From contig NZ_FPJE01000001.1 in assembly GCF_900119185.1 (NCBI RefSeq), forward strand, positions 62,001 to 126,000: 64,000 bases of DNA, in the 5' to 3' direction. The notes beneath the pieces are model-generated. The model was not told the origin of the DNA, searched no databases, and was given only the letters and a program-made list of their open reading frames with translations. The stretch comes from Sinomicrobium oceani. GTDB lineage: Bacteria > Bacteroidota > Bacteroidia > Flavobacteriales > Flavobacteriaceae. The translations under genes and the position numbers were made by a program. Shown here piece after piece: positions 26,368 through 35,907 of this stretch (within the stretch, counting starts at the first letter, position 1; the number at the start of each line of letters is the position of its first letter).

Positions 26368-27654
26368 ATGATATACCAGAGAAGCAGCGCATTATTTGCT
26401 GAAGCCGAAAAATATATACCGGGCGGTGTTAACTCTCCCGTACGGGCTTTTAAATCCGTAGGAGGCACCCCTGTTTTTATAGAAAAGGCCAAGGGAGCTT
26501 ATCTGTACGATGCCGATGGTAACAGACTTATCGATTATATCGCTTCGTGGGGACCCATGATTCTGGGTCATGCCCATGAACCGGTGATCAGGGCGGTAAC
26601 CGAAAAAGCGGAAAAAGGCACTTCTTTCGGTATGCCTACCGAAACGGAGACCGAAATAGCGCGTCTTGCCGTCTCCATGGTTCCCGGTATAGACAAAATA
26701 CGTTTTGTAAACAGTGGTACGGAAGCCTGTATGAGCGCCGTAAGACTGGCCAGAGGATATACCGGGAGAGATAAGATCATCAAATTTGCGGGATGTTATC
26801 ACGGTCACTCGGATGCTTTTCTGATTCAGGCCGGAAGCGGTGCGGTAACTTTCGGATCGCCCGACAGCCCAGGGGTAACCCGCGGCACGGCACAGGATAC
26901 GTTGCTTACCGATTACAACGACCCGGAAAGTGTAAAAAAGCTGTTTGAAGCCAACTCCGATGAAATTGCAGCCATTATCATAGAGCCGGTTGCGGGAAAT
27001 ATGGGCTGTATTCTCCCGGATGAAGGTTTTCTGCAAGGACTGCGTTCGCTATGTGACACGCACGGTGCATTACTTATTTTCGACGAGGTAATGACCGGGT
27101 TTAGGCTTGCCCGTGGCGGTGCCCAGGAGTGCTTTGGTATCAAAGCTGATATCGTAACCTTCGGTAAGGTCATCGGTGGTGGACTCCCCGTAGGTGCCTT
27201 TGCCGCACGTAACGAAATCATGAACCATCTCGCCCCGCTCGGCCCTGTTTACCAGGCAGGGACATTAAGCGGAAACCCGCTTGCCATGAGCGCCGGACTC
27301 GCCATGCTTTCGGAATTGAACGATAACCCCGGTATTTTTGAAAGCCTGGAGGAAAAGACCCTGTACCTGCACAAAGGAATAGCAAGGTTACTGAACAAGC
27401 ACAGCGTACCACACCGTATTAACCGTCTGGGCTCCATGATATCCGTACACTTTACGGACTGTGACGTCCGGGATTTCAAAAGCTCGGCAACGGGAAATAA
27501 CAACAGTTTCAAAAAATTCTTCCACGGTATGCTCGACGAAGGGATTCACCTCCCACCAAGTGCTTTTGAAAGCTGGTTCCTCAACGATGCGCTGAGCTAT
27601 GAGGACCTCGACTTTACCCTCAATGCCGTAGATAAAGTTGCTACTACGCTATAA
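26368..27654 (+). CDS. hemL: Glutamate-1-semialdehyde 2,1-aminomutase
   Basis: 428 residues, the normal size. It isomerises glutamate-1-semialdehyde to 5-aminolevulinate, the C5 route to haem. Class III aminotransferase motifs: [81 protein letters not shown], and [20 protein letters not shown] with the PLP lysine. The substrate-specific VNSPVRAF segment separates it from other class III enzymes. Confidence 0.97.
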   Translation: MIYQRSSALFAEAEKYIPGGVNSPVRAFKSVGGTPVFIEKAKGAYLYDADGNRLIDYIASWGPMILGHAHEPVIRAVTEKAEKGTSFGMPTETETEIARLAVSMVPGIDKIRFVNSGTEACMSAVRLARGYTGRDKIIKFAGCYHGHSDAFLIQAGSGAVTFGSPDSPGVTRGTAQDTLLTDYNDPESVKKLFEANSDEIAAIIIEPVAGNMGCILPDEGFLQGLRSLCDTHGALLIFDEVMTGFRLARGGAQECFGIKADIVTFGKVIGGGLPVGAFAARNEIMNHLAPLGPVYQAGTLSGNPLAMSAGLAMLSELNDNPGIFESLEEKTLYLHKGIARLLNKHSVPHRINRLGSMISVHFTDCDVRDFKSSATGNNNSFKKFFHGMLDEGIHLPPSAFESWFLNDALSYEDLDFTLNAVDKVATTL

Positions 27655-27689
27655 CCGGAACATAAGCGTGTACAACCCAAAACCAACAC

Positions 27690-27722
27690 TCCCGATCCCC
27701 TGCACTTCATGAGGGATCGGGA
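27690..27722. other. Perfect 10-bp stem-loop between hemL and the oxidoreductase gene
   Basis: TCCCGATCCC (27690-27699) and GGGATCGGGA (27713-27722) are exact complements around a 13-nt loop. An A-run, not a T-run, follows on the plus strand, so it is not a classical terminator there. It may be a weak terminator, an RNA-processing site or an end-protecting hairpin. Confidence 0.5.
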
Positions 27723-27743
27723 AAAACCAAAACCACAACTTAT

Positions 27744-28724
27744 ATGGACACCGATAAAATTATACGCTGGGGAATCATAGGCTGCGGAAATGTCACCGAA
27801 AAAAAGAGCGGTCCTGCCTATTACAAAACCAAAGGCTTTGAGGTTGCCGCCGTCATGCGGCGCGATAAAGACAAAGCAAAGGATTATGCACAAAGACATG
27901 GTATCCGAAAATATTATACCGATGCCGATGCCCTTATCCGGGACGGGGAAATCGATGCCATCTATATTGCCACTCCCCCGGATACGCATAAATATTATGC
28001 CCTGAAAACAGCACAGGCGGGCAAACCTTGTTGTATAGAAAAACCCATGGCCCCGTCGCATGCGGACTGCCTGGACATACAGCGGGCCTTCGAAAATGCC
28101 GGCATCCCTCTTTTTGTAGCCTACTACCGGCGTTCCCTGCCCAGGTTCACTCAGGTAAAAAACTGGCTTCACGGCAACCGCATCGGGGAGGTAAGACATA
28201 TCAGCTGGCATCTCAGCAAACCGGCTACTCCGCAGGATCTTTCCGGAGAATATAACTGGAGAACCGATCGCGAGATCGCTCCGGGTGGTTATTTTGACGA
28301 CCTGGCCAGCCACGGGCTCGACCTGTTTACCTTCCTTCTCGGGGACATCAGCGACGTACATGGTATAAGCACCAATCAGCAGGGACTTTACCAGGCCAAA
28401 GATGCCATGACTGCGTGTTGGATACATGAAAACGGCATTACGGGTTCCGGAAGCTGGAATTTCGGGAGCCATACCCGTACCGACAGGGTTGAAATTTCCG
28501 GAAGCCTCGGGAGTATTACCTTTTCGGTTTTCGAGGAAGCCCCCCTGACACTACTTACCCAAGAAAGCACTCAGGAACTGTTTGTCGATAATCCGGAACA
28601 CATACAGCTGCATCACGTAGAAAACATGCAACGTCAGCTTAGCGGAGCGGGCATACACCCCTCTACCGGGTCGACGGCCGTACACACTGCATGGATTATG
28701 GACAAAATACTGGGAACACTGTAA
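27744..28724 (+). CDS. Gfo/Idh/MocA-family NAD(P)-dependent oxidoreductase
   Basis: 326 residues. The N-terminal Rossmann fold shows WGIIGCGNVTEKKSGPAYYK, a GxGxxT-type loop, then DAIYIATPPDTHKYYAL and GKPCCIEKPMAPSHADC. The EKP motif carries the family lysine. The C-terminal half has GGYFDDLASHGLDLFTFLLG with the conserved Asp and His. Members oxidise or epimerise sugars and polyols; the substrate cannot be told. It starts 89 bp after hemL, past the stem-loop. Confidence 0.9.
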   Translation: MDTDKIIRWGIIGCGNVTEKKSGPAYYKTKGFEVAAVMRRDKDKAKDYAQRHGIRKYYTDADALIRDGEIDAIYIATPPDTHKYYALKTAQAGKPCCIEKPMAPSHADCLDIQRAFENAGIPLFVAYYRRSLPRFTQVKNWLHGNRIGEVRHISWHLSKPATPQDLSGEYNWRTDREIAPGGYFDDLASHGLDLFTFLLGDISDVHGISTNQQGLYQAKDAMTACWIHENGITGSGSWNFGSHTRTDRVEISGSLGSITFSVFEEAPLTLLTQESTQELFVDNPEHIQLHHVENMQRQLSGAGIHPSTGSTAVHTAWIMDKILGTL

Positions 28725-28844
28725 GCGACAGCTACGGACAGCTTCCTGTGCATGCTCCCGGGGAATATTCACACCTCTACCCGGTTCGGACACCCCGGGG
28801 TCCGTATGATAACACAACATTTGCGAACAAAAAATCATTCAACT

Positions 28845-28876
28845 GTTGCCTGTTTCATTATAATTCCATTACTTTG
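28845..28876 (+). promoter_or_regulatory. Candidate promoter of the SAM-riboswitch methionine operon
   Basis: TTG near 28846-28848 and TTACTTTG ending at 28876 resemble the Bacteroidota -33/-7 pair with a spacer of about 20 bp, but the -7 box departs from TAnnTTTG at one position. A start near 28882 would place the riboswitch about 60 nt into the leader. Confidence 0.35.
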
Positions 28877-28939
28877 CCCCTGTTTTGCGCTCGTTAATAC
28901 GGCAGGCATTACACGAAGTTCAGAAAAATAATTTCAATG

Positions 28940-29034
28940 TTATCAAGAAAGGCTGAGGGAATAGACCCGTTGAAGCCTTAGCAACCCTCCCCCACGGAGA
29001 AGGTGCTACATTCTACCCCTAAGGGGAAAGATAA
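28940..29034 (+). ncRNA. SAM-I riboswitch (S-box)
   Basis: The core is diagnostic: TTATCAAGAAAGGCTGAGGG (P1 and P2), then GACCCGTTGAAGCCTTAGCAACC, GGTGCTACATTCTACC, and AAAGATAA closing P1 (TTATC 28940-28944 with GATAA 29030-29034). A hairpin follows, CCGTGTT (29037-29043) with AACACGG (29050-29056), with no T-tract. Control may therefore be translational or via an unusual terminator. It sits about 90 nt before the MetX-aspartokinase-homoserine dehydrogenase gene. SAM binding is expected to shut the operon off. Confidence 0.93.
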
Positions 29035-29126
29035 CCCCGTGTTTTACTCAACACGGCTTGCAGGGTAATTACTTTCCGTAATAGCTTTTCTGGTAACATA
29101 TAGCATACAACTAAAACACAGTTACA

Positions 29127-32100
29127 TTGAAAAGCAATTTAAATCAGCTTGAGATCACAGATTTTACTACCGGGATCGGTGTAAAAGTTCCGCGTATTCC
29201 GCTGTCTTACCAGGTTTTCGGCAAACCTATGGGAGAAGCCCCCGTGATCCTGATTAACCATGCCCTTACCGGAAACTCCGATGTTGCCGGGGAAACAGGC
29301 TGGTGGAAAGACCTGATCGGAAAAGGCAAAGGTATAGATACGGATTTCTATACCATCCTGGCTTTTAATGTTCCCGGAAACGGTTATGACGGTTTTGTCA
29401 TTGACAACTACAAAGATTTCGTAGCACGAGACATCGCCAGAATATTTCTTACCGGCCTTCACAGGCTGGGTATCAAGAAACTTTTTGCCCTTATCGGTGG
29501 CTCCATGGGCGGTGGTATTGCCTGGGAAATGGCCGTGCTCAACCCGGATATCACGGAACATCTTATTCCTATAGCATCTGACTGGAAATCGACAGACTGG
29601 CTCATTGCCAACTGCCAGGTACAGGAACAGTTTCTCGTAAACTCCCGCCAGCCCGTACATGATGCCCGTATGCATGCCATGCTGTGCTATCGTACACCTG
29701 CATCTTTCAAAACCCGCTTTAACCGGACTACCAATGAGGAACTCCAGGTTTTTAATGTGGAAAGCTGGTTATTGCACCACGGTAATAAACTCCAGGAACG
29801 TTTTCAGCTTGCGGCCTACAAGCTGATGAACCAACTGTTGAAAACCATCGATGTGACCCGGGGGCATAAAGCACATTTTAATGTTCTGGAATCTATCAAT
29901 GCCAATATTCATATTATCGGAGTGGACTCCGATCTTTTCTTCACCGCCGAAGAAAACCGGGAAACCCACAAGCAGCTTGCGCAGGCTCACGACAGGGTTA
30001 CGTATGGGGAAATACACTCCGTACACGGACATGATGCTTTTTTAATAGAATTCGAACAACTGGAAAAACTCATAGGAGGTATATTTCAAAAAGGAAAAAA
30101 CAACAGGATGAAAGTATTGAAGTTTGGAGGTAAATCACTCGCCAACGGAGAAGGAATTACCAATGCATTACAGATTATAGAAGACAAAATAGCACAGGGT
30201 GAAAAGATCACCGTAGTAGTTTCCGCAAGAGGTAATGCGACCAACGAACTGGAGGACCTCCTTGAAAAAGCAGCCAAAGGCGAAGATTATACCGAGCCAC
30301 TGCAAGCCTTTAAAGACTATCAGCAAGCCGGTTTCGACTATGTGGATTTCACTGCTGAATTCACCAAACTGGAAAAACTGTTTGAAGGGGTAAGGCTACT
30401 CGGGGATTACAGCTCCAAGATCAAAGACCAGATCCTGTCCAAAGGAGAGGTCATTTCCGCAAAACTCATTACGGAGGTCCTGAAACACAAAGGGTTTCCG
30501 GCCGTGTTTACCGACACCCGTAAACTCATCAAAACCGATGAGAAATTCGGAAATGCCCAACCCCTCGAGAAACTGTCCAAGGAAAATGTACTCCGCCATT
30601 TCGAAGAGCATAACCATAACACCGTAAATATCGTAACCGGTTTTATCGCTTCCAATGCCAGGAACGAGACGACAACGCTCGGCAGGAACGGAAGCAATTA
30701 CACCGCTTCACTCATCGCTAATTTCCTTGATGCCGAAGAATTGCAGAGTTACACCCATGTGGATGGCATCTTTACCGCCAACCCGGAGCTCGTCCCCGAT
30801 GCACAGCGTATAGCGCAGCTGTCTTACAATGAGGCTAACGAAATGGCTAATTTCGGAGCGACCATACTACACGCAAAAACGATTATACCGCTTATCGAAA
30901 AAAACATCCCGCTACGGATACTCAATACCTTTAACAATGACAACAAGGGAACACTGATTACCTCCGCACCCAACAAAGAGGGTATAAAATCGCTTTCCGT
31001 ACTGGAAAATGTGGCCTTGCTCAATCTCGAAGGCCGCGGCCTCCTGGGAAAAGCAGGAGTAGATGCCAGGATATTCAGGGCGCTCGGCGACAGTAACATC
31101 AGTGTCAGCATTATTTCGCAGGGATCTTCGGAACGCGGTATAGGGCTCGTGGTGGATGCGGAAAACGCAACCCAAGCTATCGTGGAACTCGAAAAAGAAT
31201 TCGAAAAGGATTTTTATTCCAAAGACGTCAATAAAATCTCGGCCGTAGACGATGTTTCCGTCATATCCATTGTCGGGCAAGACCTGAGCACTTTTCACAA
31301 ACCATACAACGCACTGATCCGTAACCAGGTAGTCCCCCTGCTTTTTAACAACACGGTGACCGGAAAGAACGTCAGCCTTGTGGTTAAAAAATCTCAGCTT
31401 CACAAAGCACTCAATGTTATTCACGGAGAGATCTTCGGGATCTCCAAAAAGATCAATATCGCTATTTTCGGACATGGCCTGGTGGGAGGAACGCTTATCG
31501 AACAAATCCTCTCCTCTGCAGATACCATTGAAAAACGCAAGAACATCCGCCTGAATATTTTCGCGGTTGCCAATTCCCGAAAAGCACTACTGGACAAAAA
31601 CGGTATAGGTACGGACTGGAAGGATGCCATCGCGGACAGCAGTTCGCCTTCGGGAGCAGAAGCCGTTATCGCTTATGCCAAAGCGCACCACCTCGAAAAC
31701 CTGATTGCTATAGACAATACGGCCAGTACGGATTTTGTGGAGCACTACATCGGGCTTATCGAAAATGGTTTTGATATCGTATCATCCAACAAAATAGCGA
31801 ATACCCTGAGCTACAATTTTTATAAAGAACTGAGAGCAACGCTGGACCGGAACCAGAAGCAGTATCTTTACGAGACCAACGTAGGAGCCGGTCTGCCATT
31901 GATAGACACCATAAAGCTACTTCATCTTTCCGGCGAAAATATTACCGGGATCAAGGGAGTATTTTCCGGTTCGCTCAGTTATCTCTTCAATACCTTTTCA
32001 CTGGAAGACCGGCCGTTCAGTGGCGTATTACAGGAAGCCATCGACAAAGGGTTTACCGAACCCGACCCGAGGGAAGACCTGTCCGGTAACGACGTAGGAA

Positions 32101-32531
32101 GGAAGCTGCTCATCCTCGCACGGGAACTGGACCTGCACAACGAATTCGGTGATATAAAAATACAAAATCTCATCCCGGAAGCTTCCGGACTTCGCGAGGG
32201 TGAGTCTTCCGGTTTCCTGTCGCGTCTGGCTGAACTCGACGCGCCTTATGCAGAGATCAAGGCCAGGCAGGAACCCGGACATGTATTGCGGTATATCGGA
32301 GAACTTTCCGGAGACCTGCAACAGGATAAAGGTATTCTCGAAGTAAAACTCGTTTCCGTACCCGAACAAAGTGCCCTTGGCCAGGTTAAAGGTTCCGACT
32401 CCATATTCGAGATCTATACGGAGTCTTACGGCACACGACCCCTGGTGATCCAGGGAGCCGGTGCGGGTGCCAGCGTAACCGCCCGGGGAGTATTCGGAGA
32501 TATTCTCCGTCTTGCAGACCGGGGAGCATAG
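29127..32531 (+). CDS. Trifunctional fusion: homoserine O-acyltransferase (MetX)-aspartokinase-homoserine dehydrogenase
   Basis: 1134 residues from a TTG codon. Residues 1 to about 325 are an alpha/beta hydrolase of the MetX type (HALTGNSDVAGETGWWKDLI, LIGGSMGGGIAWEMAV with nucleophile Ser126, and SVHGHDAFL with the catalytic His). Residue 328 begins a full aspartokinase (MKVLKFGGKSLANGEGI, ARGNATNELEDLL, TLGRNGSNYTASL) with ACT regions (GRGLLGKAGVDARIFRALGD). From about 770 comes homoserine dehydrogenase (GHGLVGGTLIEQI near 782, SNKIANTLSYNFYKEL, GVFSGSLSYLFN, EPDPREDLSGNDVGRKLLIL). One chain thus covers the first and third steps from aspartate to homoserine and homoserine acylation, skipping only semialdehyde dehydrogenase. 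Acyl-group preference (acetyl or succinyl) is not decided here. Confidence 0.93.
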   Translation: MKSNLNQLEITDFTTGIGVKVPRIPLSYQVFGKPMGEAPVILINHALTGNSDVAGETGWWKDLIGKGKGIDTDFYTILAFNVPGNGYDGFVIDNYKDFVARDIARIFLTGLHRLGIKKLFALIGGSMGGGIAWEMAVLNPDITEHLIPIASDWKSTDWLIANCQVQEQFLVNSRQPVHDARMHAMLCYRTPASFKTRFNRTTNEELQVFNVESWLLHHGNKLQERFQLAAYKLMNQLLKTIDVTRGHKAHFNVLESINANIHIIGVDSDLFFTAEENRETHKQLAQAHDRVTYGEIHSVHGHDAFLIEFEQLEKLIGGIFQKGKNNRMKVLKFGGKSLANGEGITNALQIIEDKIAQGEKITVVVSARGNATNELEDLLEKAAKGEDYTEPLQAFKDYQQAGFDYVDFTAEFTKLEKLFEGVRLLGDYSSKIKDQILSKGEVISAKLITEVLKHKGFPAVFTDTRKLIKTDEKFGNAQPLEKLSKENVLRHFEEHNHNTVNIVTGFIASNARNETTTLGRNGSNYTASLIANFLDAEELQSYTHVDGIFTANPELVPDAQRIAQLSYNEANEMANFGATILHAKTIIPLIEKNIPLRILNTFNNDNKGTLITSAPNKEGIKSLSVLENVALLNLEGRGLLGKAGVDARIFRALGDSNISVSIISQGSSERGIGLVVDAENATQAIVELEKEFEKDFYSKDVNKISAVDDVSVISIVGQDLSTFHKPYNALIRNQVVPLLFNNTVTGKNVSLVVKKSQLHKALNVIHGEIFGISKKINIAIFGHGLVGGTLIEQILSSADTIEKRKNIRLNIFAVANSRKALLDKNGIGTDWKDAIADSSSPSGAEAVIAYAKAHHLENLIAIDNTASTDFVEHYIGLIENGFDIVSSNKIANTLSYNFYKELRATLDRNQKQYLYETNVGAGLPLIDTIKLLHLSGENITGIKGVFSGSLSYLFNTFSLEDRPFSGVLQEAIDKGFTEPDPREDLSGNDVGRKLLILARELDLHNEFGDIKIQNLIPEASGLREGESSGFLSRLAELDAPYAEIKARQEPGHVLRYIGELSGDLQQDKGILEVKLVSVPEQSALGQVKGSDSIFEIYTESYGTRPLVIQGAGAGASVTARGVFGDILRLADRGA

Positions 32532-32566
32532 TAAACCGCTTCTGTAACACAAAAGAAACACACAGG

Positions 32567-33976
32567 ATGACTCCACATTTAAAACAGGATTTCGGTCAAC
32601 TGCAATCCCTATTGAACGATATCACCAACCAGGCTGCCGGGTACCTCGGCAGCCTGCCTGGCCGGTCCGTATTCGCCATACCGGAGATCGCCGATCTTCC
32701 CGAACCGGCCGAAGAAGGACTGGGCACAGCAAAAACATTGGAATTGTTCAATACGAGGTTTGAACCGCTCATGGTTGCTTCTTCCGGGCCACGGTATCTC
32801 GGTTTTGTTACCGGGGGTACTACACCTGCTTCTATAGCAGGAGACTGGCTGGCTACGGTATATGACCAGAATACCCAGGTTTCACGGGGAGAAGGAGATA
32901 TATCGGCGGTTATAGAAGAGGAAGCCATATCCCTGTTGCTCGATCTGTTTGAACTTCCGGCAGAATTCTTCGGAGGCTTTGTTACGGGGGCCACGATGTC
33001 CAACTTTACCTGCCTGGGAGTAGCCCGGCAGTGGTACGGGAAACAACAGGAAAAGGATTATGCCAAAGACGGTATTACCGACCGGGTAAATGTACTGTCC
33101 GCCACTCCGCATTCTTCTTCGGTAAAGTCACTGGCCATGCTGGGTCTCGGAAGCAGGAACATCATCCGTGTAAACACAGCAGACGGTAACCGGGAAGCCA
33201 TGGATACCGAAGACCTCGAACGCCGTATCCGAGCCCTGAACGGAGCTCCTTTTATCCTGATTTCGAGTGCCGGAACGGTAAACACCGTAGATTTCGATAA
33301 TTTCAAAGCGATCGCAAGACTGCGCGAAAACCATAATTTCTGGTGGCATATCGATGCCGCATTCGGCGGTTTCGCCGCCTGTTCCCCACAGCATAAGCAC
33401 CTGCTCGAAGACTGGGAAAAAGCAGACAGCATTACCATAGACTGTCATAAATGGCTTAACGTGCCTTACGACAGTGCCTTTTTCCTCGTCAGGGAAGAAC
33501 ATAAACGCCTGCAGGTCGAAACGTTTCAGAATTCCGATGCCCCGTACCTCGGAGACCCTTCGGAAAATTTTAACTACCTGAATTTTCTTCCGGAAAACTC
33601 AAGGAGACTCCGAGCCCTCCCCGTCTGGTTTACCCTTATGGCTTACGGGAAAAAAGGATACCGTCATATCGTAGAGAATTCGGTAAAAATGTCCGGACTC
33701 CTCGAAGAATTTATAGTACAAAGCCCTAAATTTGAACTCCTGGCTCCCGTTAGACTCAATACCGTATGTTTTACGCTAAGCGGCACGGAAAACCAGGAAA
33801 CAGTCTCCCGGTTTCTTAGCGCACTCAACCGCACCGGGAAAGTCTTTATGACCCCAACGGTCTACCGGGACAGAAAGGGTATCCGTGCGGCTTTTGTCAA
33901 CTGGATGACCGATGAAAACGATATCAGAATAATCACGGAATATATGGACCGCATCGCCGGAGAAATTTTACAGTAA
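32567..33976 (+). CDS. PLP-dependent group II amino acid decarboxylase
   Basis: 469 residues. Family features: FVTGGTTPASIAGDWLA, FVTGATMSNFTCLGVARQWYG, SATPHSSSVKSLAMLGLGSR, WWHIDAAFGGFAACS with the Asp that binds the pyridine nitrogen, and TIDCHKWLNVPYDSAFFLV with the Schiff-base Lys. Relatives decarboxylate glutamate, aromatic amino acids, histidine, diaminobutyrate, or in some bacteria methionine and cysteine sulfinate. The gene lies 35 bp after the fusion gene and 37 bp before metZ, so it should be co-transcribed under SAM-riboswitch control. The substrate is unknown; context points to a sulfur amino acid or aspartate-family amino acid. Confidence 0.88.
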   Translation: MTPHLKQDFGQLQSLLNDITNQAAGYLGSLPGRSVFAIPEIADLPEPAEEGLGTAKTLELFNTRFEPLMVASSGPRYLGFVTGGTTPASIAGDWLATVYDQNTQVSRGEGDISAVIEEEAISLLLDLFELPAEFFGGFVTGATMSNFTCLGVARQWYGKQQEKDYAKDGITDRVNVLSATPHSSSVKSLAMLGLGSRNIIRVNTADGNREAMDTEDLERRIRALNGAPFILISSAGTVNTVDFDNFKAIARLRENHNFWWHIDAAFGGFAACSPQHKHLLEDWEKADSITIDCHKWLNVPYDSAFFLVREEHKRLQVETFQNSDAPYLGDPSENFNYLNFLPENSRRLRALPVWFTLMAYGKKGYRHIVENSVKMSGLLEEFIVQSPKFELLAPVRLNTVCFTLSGTENQETVSRFLSALNRTGKVFMTPTVYRDRKGIRAAFVNWMTDENDIRIITEYMDRIAGEILQ

Positions 33977-34013
33977 CATATTCCGATCAGCTAATAAAAC
34001 AAAATACAAGATC

Positions 34014-35183
34014 ATGAGCAAATCCCATTTTGAAACCGATGCCATACGCACACAAATAGAAAGAACAGAATTTCTGGAACATACCAGTCCGCTGTATCTC
34101 ACGTCGAGCTTTGTTTTTGAGGACGCCGAAGATATGAGAGCTTCCTTTGCCGAAGAAAAAGAGCGGAATATATACAGTCGCTTTACCAACCCGAATACTT
34201 CGGAGTTTGTCGATAAGATCTGTAAGATGGAAGGTGCCGAAAGCGGTTATGCCTTTGCTACCGGGATGGCAGCCGTATTCTCTACCTTTGCGGCGCTGCT
34301 CAACAGCGGCGACCATATCGTTGCTGCCCGTTCCGTATTCGGGTCTACCCACACGCTGTTTACCAAATTCCTGCCGAAATGGAATATCAACACCTCTTAT
34401 TTCAAGGTGAACGAGACGGAAAAAATAAGGTCATTGATCACCCCGGAAACCAAAATACTGTTTGCCGAAACCCCCACCAACCCGGCAGTGGATATTCTGG
34501 ACCTGGAACTGTTGGGTGAGATTGCGAGAGAGCACAACCTGATCCTCATTATCGACAATTGTTTTGCCACCCCTTACCTGCAAAACCCAATTAAATTCGG
34601 AGCGGATCTGGTGATACACTCCGCTACCAAACTCATAGACGGACAAGGTCGTGTACTCGGGGGAATTACCGTAGGAAAAAAAGACCTCATCCGTGAGATC
34701 TACCTGTTTTCCCGAAATACCGGACCGTCACTCTCTCCTTTTAATGCCTGGGTGCTTTCCAAGAGCCTGGAGACTCTGGCTGTCCGTGTAGACAGACATT
34801 GTGAAAATGCCCTTAAAGTAGCTACATTTCTCGAAGAGCATTCTCAGGTCAACTGGGTGAAATATCCTTTCCTGAAATCGCATCCACAATACGAGGTGGC
34901 CAGGAATCAAATGAAGGCGGGTGGAAGTATCGTGGCCTTTGAGATCAAGGGTGGCGTAGAAGCAGGACGCAAATTCCTCGATGCTATTAAAATGTGCTCG
35001 CTTTCCGCCAATCTCGGAGACACCCGGACCATTGTGACCCACCCGGCCTCTACCACGCACAGCAAGCTCAGCGAAGAGGACCGCCTGCAGGTAAGTATTA
35101 CGGACGGACTCGTCAGGGTTTCCGTAGGTCTGGAAAACGTATCGGATGTGATCGCCGATCTCGACCAGGCGCTGCGGGCTTAA
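34014..35183 (+). CDS. metZ: O-acylhomoserine sulfhydrylase (MetZ-like, Cys/Met-metabolism PLP family)
   Basis: 389 residues. Replaces the acyl group of O-succinyl- or O-acetylhomoserine with sulfide to make homocysteine. Motifs: HTSPLYLTSSFVFEDAEDM, YSRFTNPNTSEFVDKICKMEGAE, AFATGMAAVFST, FAETPTNPAVDILDLE, IDNCFATPYLQNPIKFGADLV and VIHSATKLIDGQGRVLGG with the PLP Lys. The short form and sequence fit MetZ rather than the longer MetY. It closes the riboswitch operon, so MetX product is used directly by the next enzyme. Confidence 0.92.
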   Translation: MSKSHFETDAIRTQIERTEFLEHTSPLYLTSSFVFEDAEDMRASFAEEKERNIYSRFTNPNTSEFVDKICKMEGAESGYAFATGMAAVFSTFAALLNSGDHIVAARSVFGSTHTLFTKFLPKWNINTSYFKVNETEKIRSLITPETKILFAETPTNPAVDILDLELLGEIAREHNLILIIDNCFATPYLQNPIKFGADLVIHSATKLIDGQGRVLGGITVGKKDLIREIYLFSRNTGPSLSPFNAWVLSKSLETLAVRVDRHCENALKVATFLEEHSQVNWVKYPFLKSHPQYEVARNQMKAGGSIVAFEIKGGVEAGRKFLDAIKMCSLSANLGDTRTIVTHPASTTHSKLSEEDRLQVSITDGLVRVSVGLENVSDVIADLDQALRA

Positions 35184-35295
35184 ACACGGATTTCCGGCAA
35201 GCCTTAAAAATATGCCAAAGTTTACGGGGCTCATCGCTATAATTGAAGATGATTTTTTAATTTAGTACAAACAAATAAAAAACACATCCTCCCTT

Positions 35296-35841
35296 ATGAA
35301 AACATATTTTAGCGCATGTATCATGATCCTGACAATAGGTTTCTCCATAGGATCTTATGCCCAGAATTTCAGCGGACTGGATAAAAGTCCGTGTGATATT
35401 GCTTATTACCGTACCGATCGCAAGGCACCACCGGTGGCCAAGGTCATTTACGGACGCCCCCTGAAGAAAGACAGACCTGTTTTCGGGAATCTCGTCCCTT
35501 ATGATAAGGTATGGCGTACAGGTGCCAATGAGGCCACAGAGATCACATTCTTCAAAGATGTTACCTTTGGAGACCAGGACGTAGCAGCAGGTACCTATAC
35601 CCTGTTTAGCATTCCCGGACAACAGGAATGGACGATAATCCTCAACAGTGATACCGACGTCTGGGGCGCTTTTGATTATAAACAGGATAAGGATGTAGCG
35701 AGAGTCACAGTACCGGCAAGCAAGGACAAAAAGTCTCTGGAAGCTTTTTCCATAACATTCGAACCGGGAGACGATGAAAGTGCTGACATGTATCTCGGAT
35801 GGGACACCACAAGAGTAAAGGTTCCGGTAAGAGCAAGATAA
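35296..35841 (+). CDS. DUF2911-family exported protein
   Basis: 181 residues with a Sec signal (MKTYFSACIMILTIGFSIGS, cleavage likely after YAQ). DUF2911 landmarks: SPCDIAYYRTDRKAPPVAKV, YGRPLKKDRPVFGNLVPYDK, VWRTGANEATEITFFKDVTF, AGTYTLFSIPGQQEWTIILN and WGAFDYKQDKDVAR. The family is common in Bacteroidota and of unknown function, probably periplasmic. Confidence 0.9.
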   Translation: MKTYFSACIMILTIGFSIGSYAQNFSGLDKSPCDIAYYRTDRKAPPVAKVIYGRPLKKDRPVFGNLVPYDKVWRTGANEATEITFFKDVTFGDQDVAAGTYTLFSIPGQQEWTIILNSDTDVWGAFDYKQDKDVARVTVPASKDKKSLEAFSITFEPGDDESADMYLGWDTTRVKVPVRAR

Positions 35842-35860
35842 ATCTTTTTATTACTATCCG

Positions 35861-35907
35861 AAAAAGCCGGGAATTGTTACCAGATAACATTTCCGGCTTT
35901 TTTATTT
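35861..35907. terminator. Bidirectional terminator between DUF2911 and AraC genes
   Basis: AAAAAGCCGG (35861-35870) pairs with CCGGCTTTTT (35893-35902); an inner TTGTTA/TAACAT segment extends the stem past a small bulge. T-runs flank it in both directions. The AraC stop codon (35902-35904) lies on its right edge, so both convergent genes end here. Confidence 0.8.
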
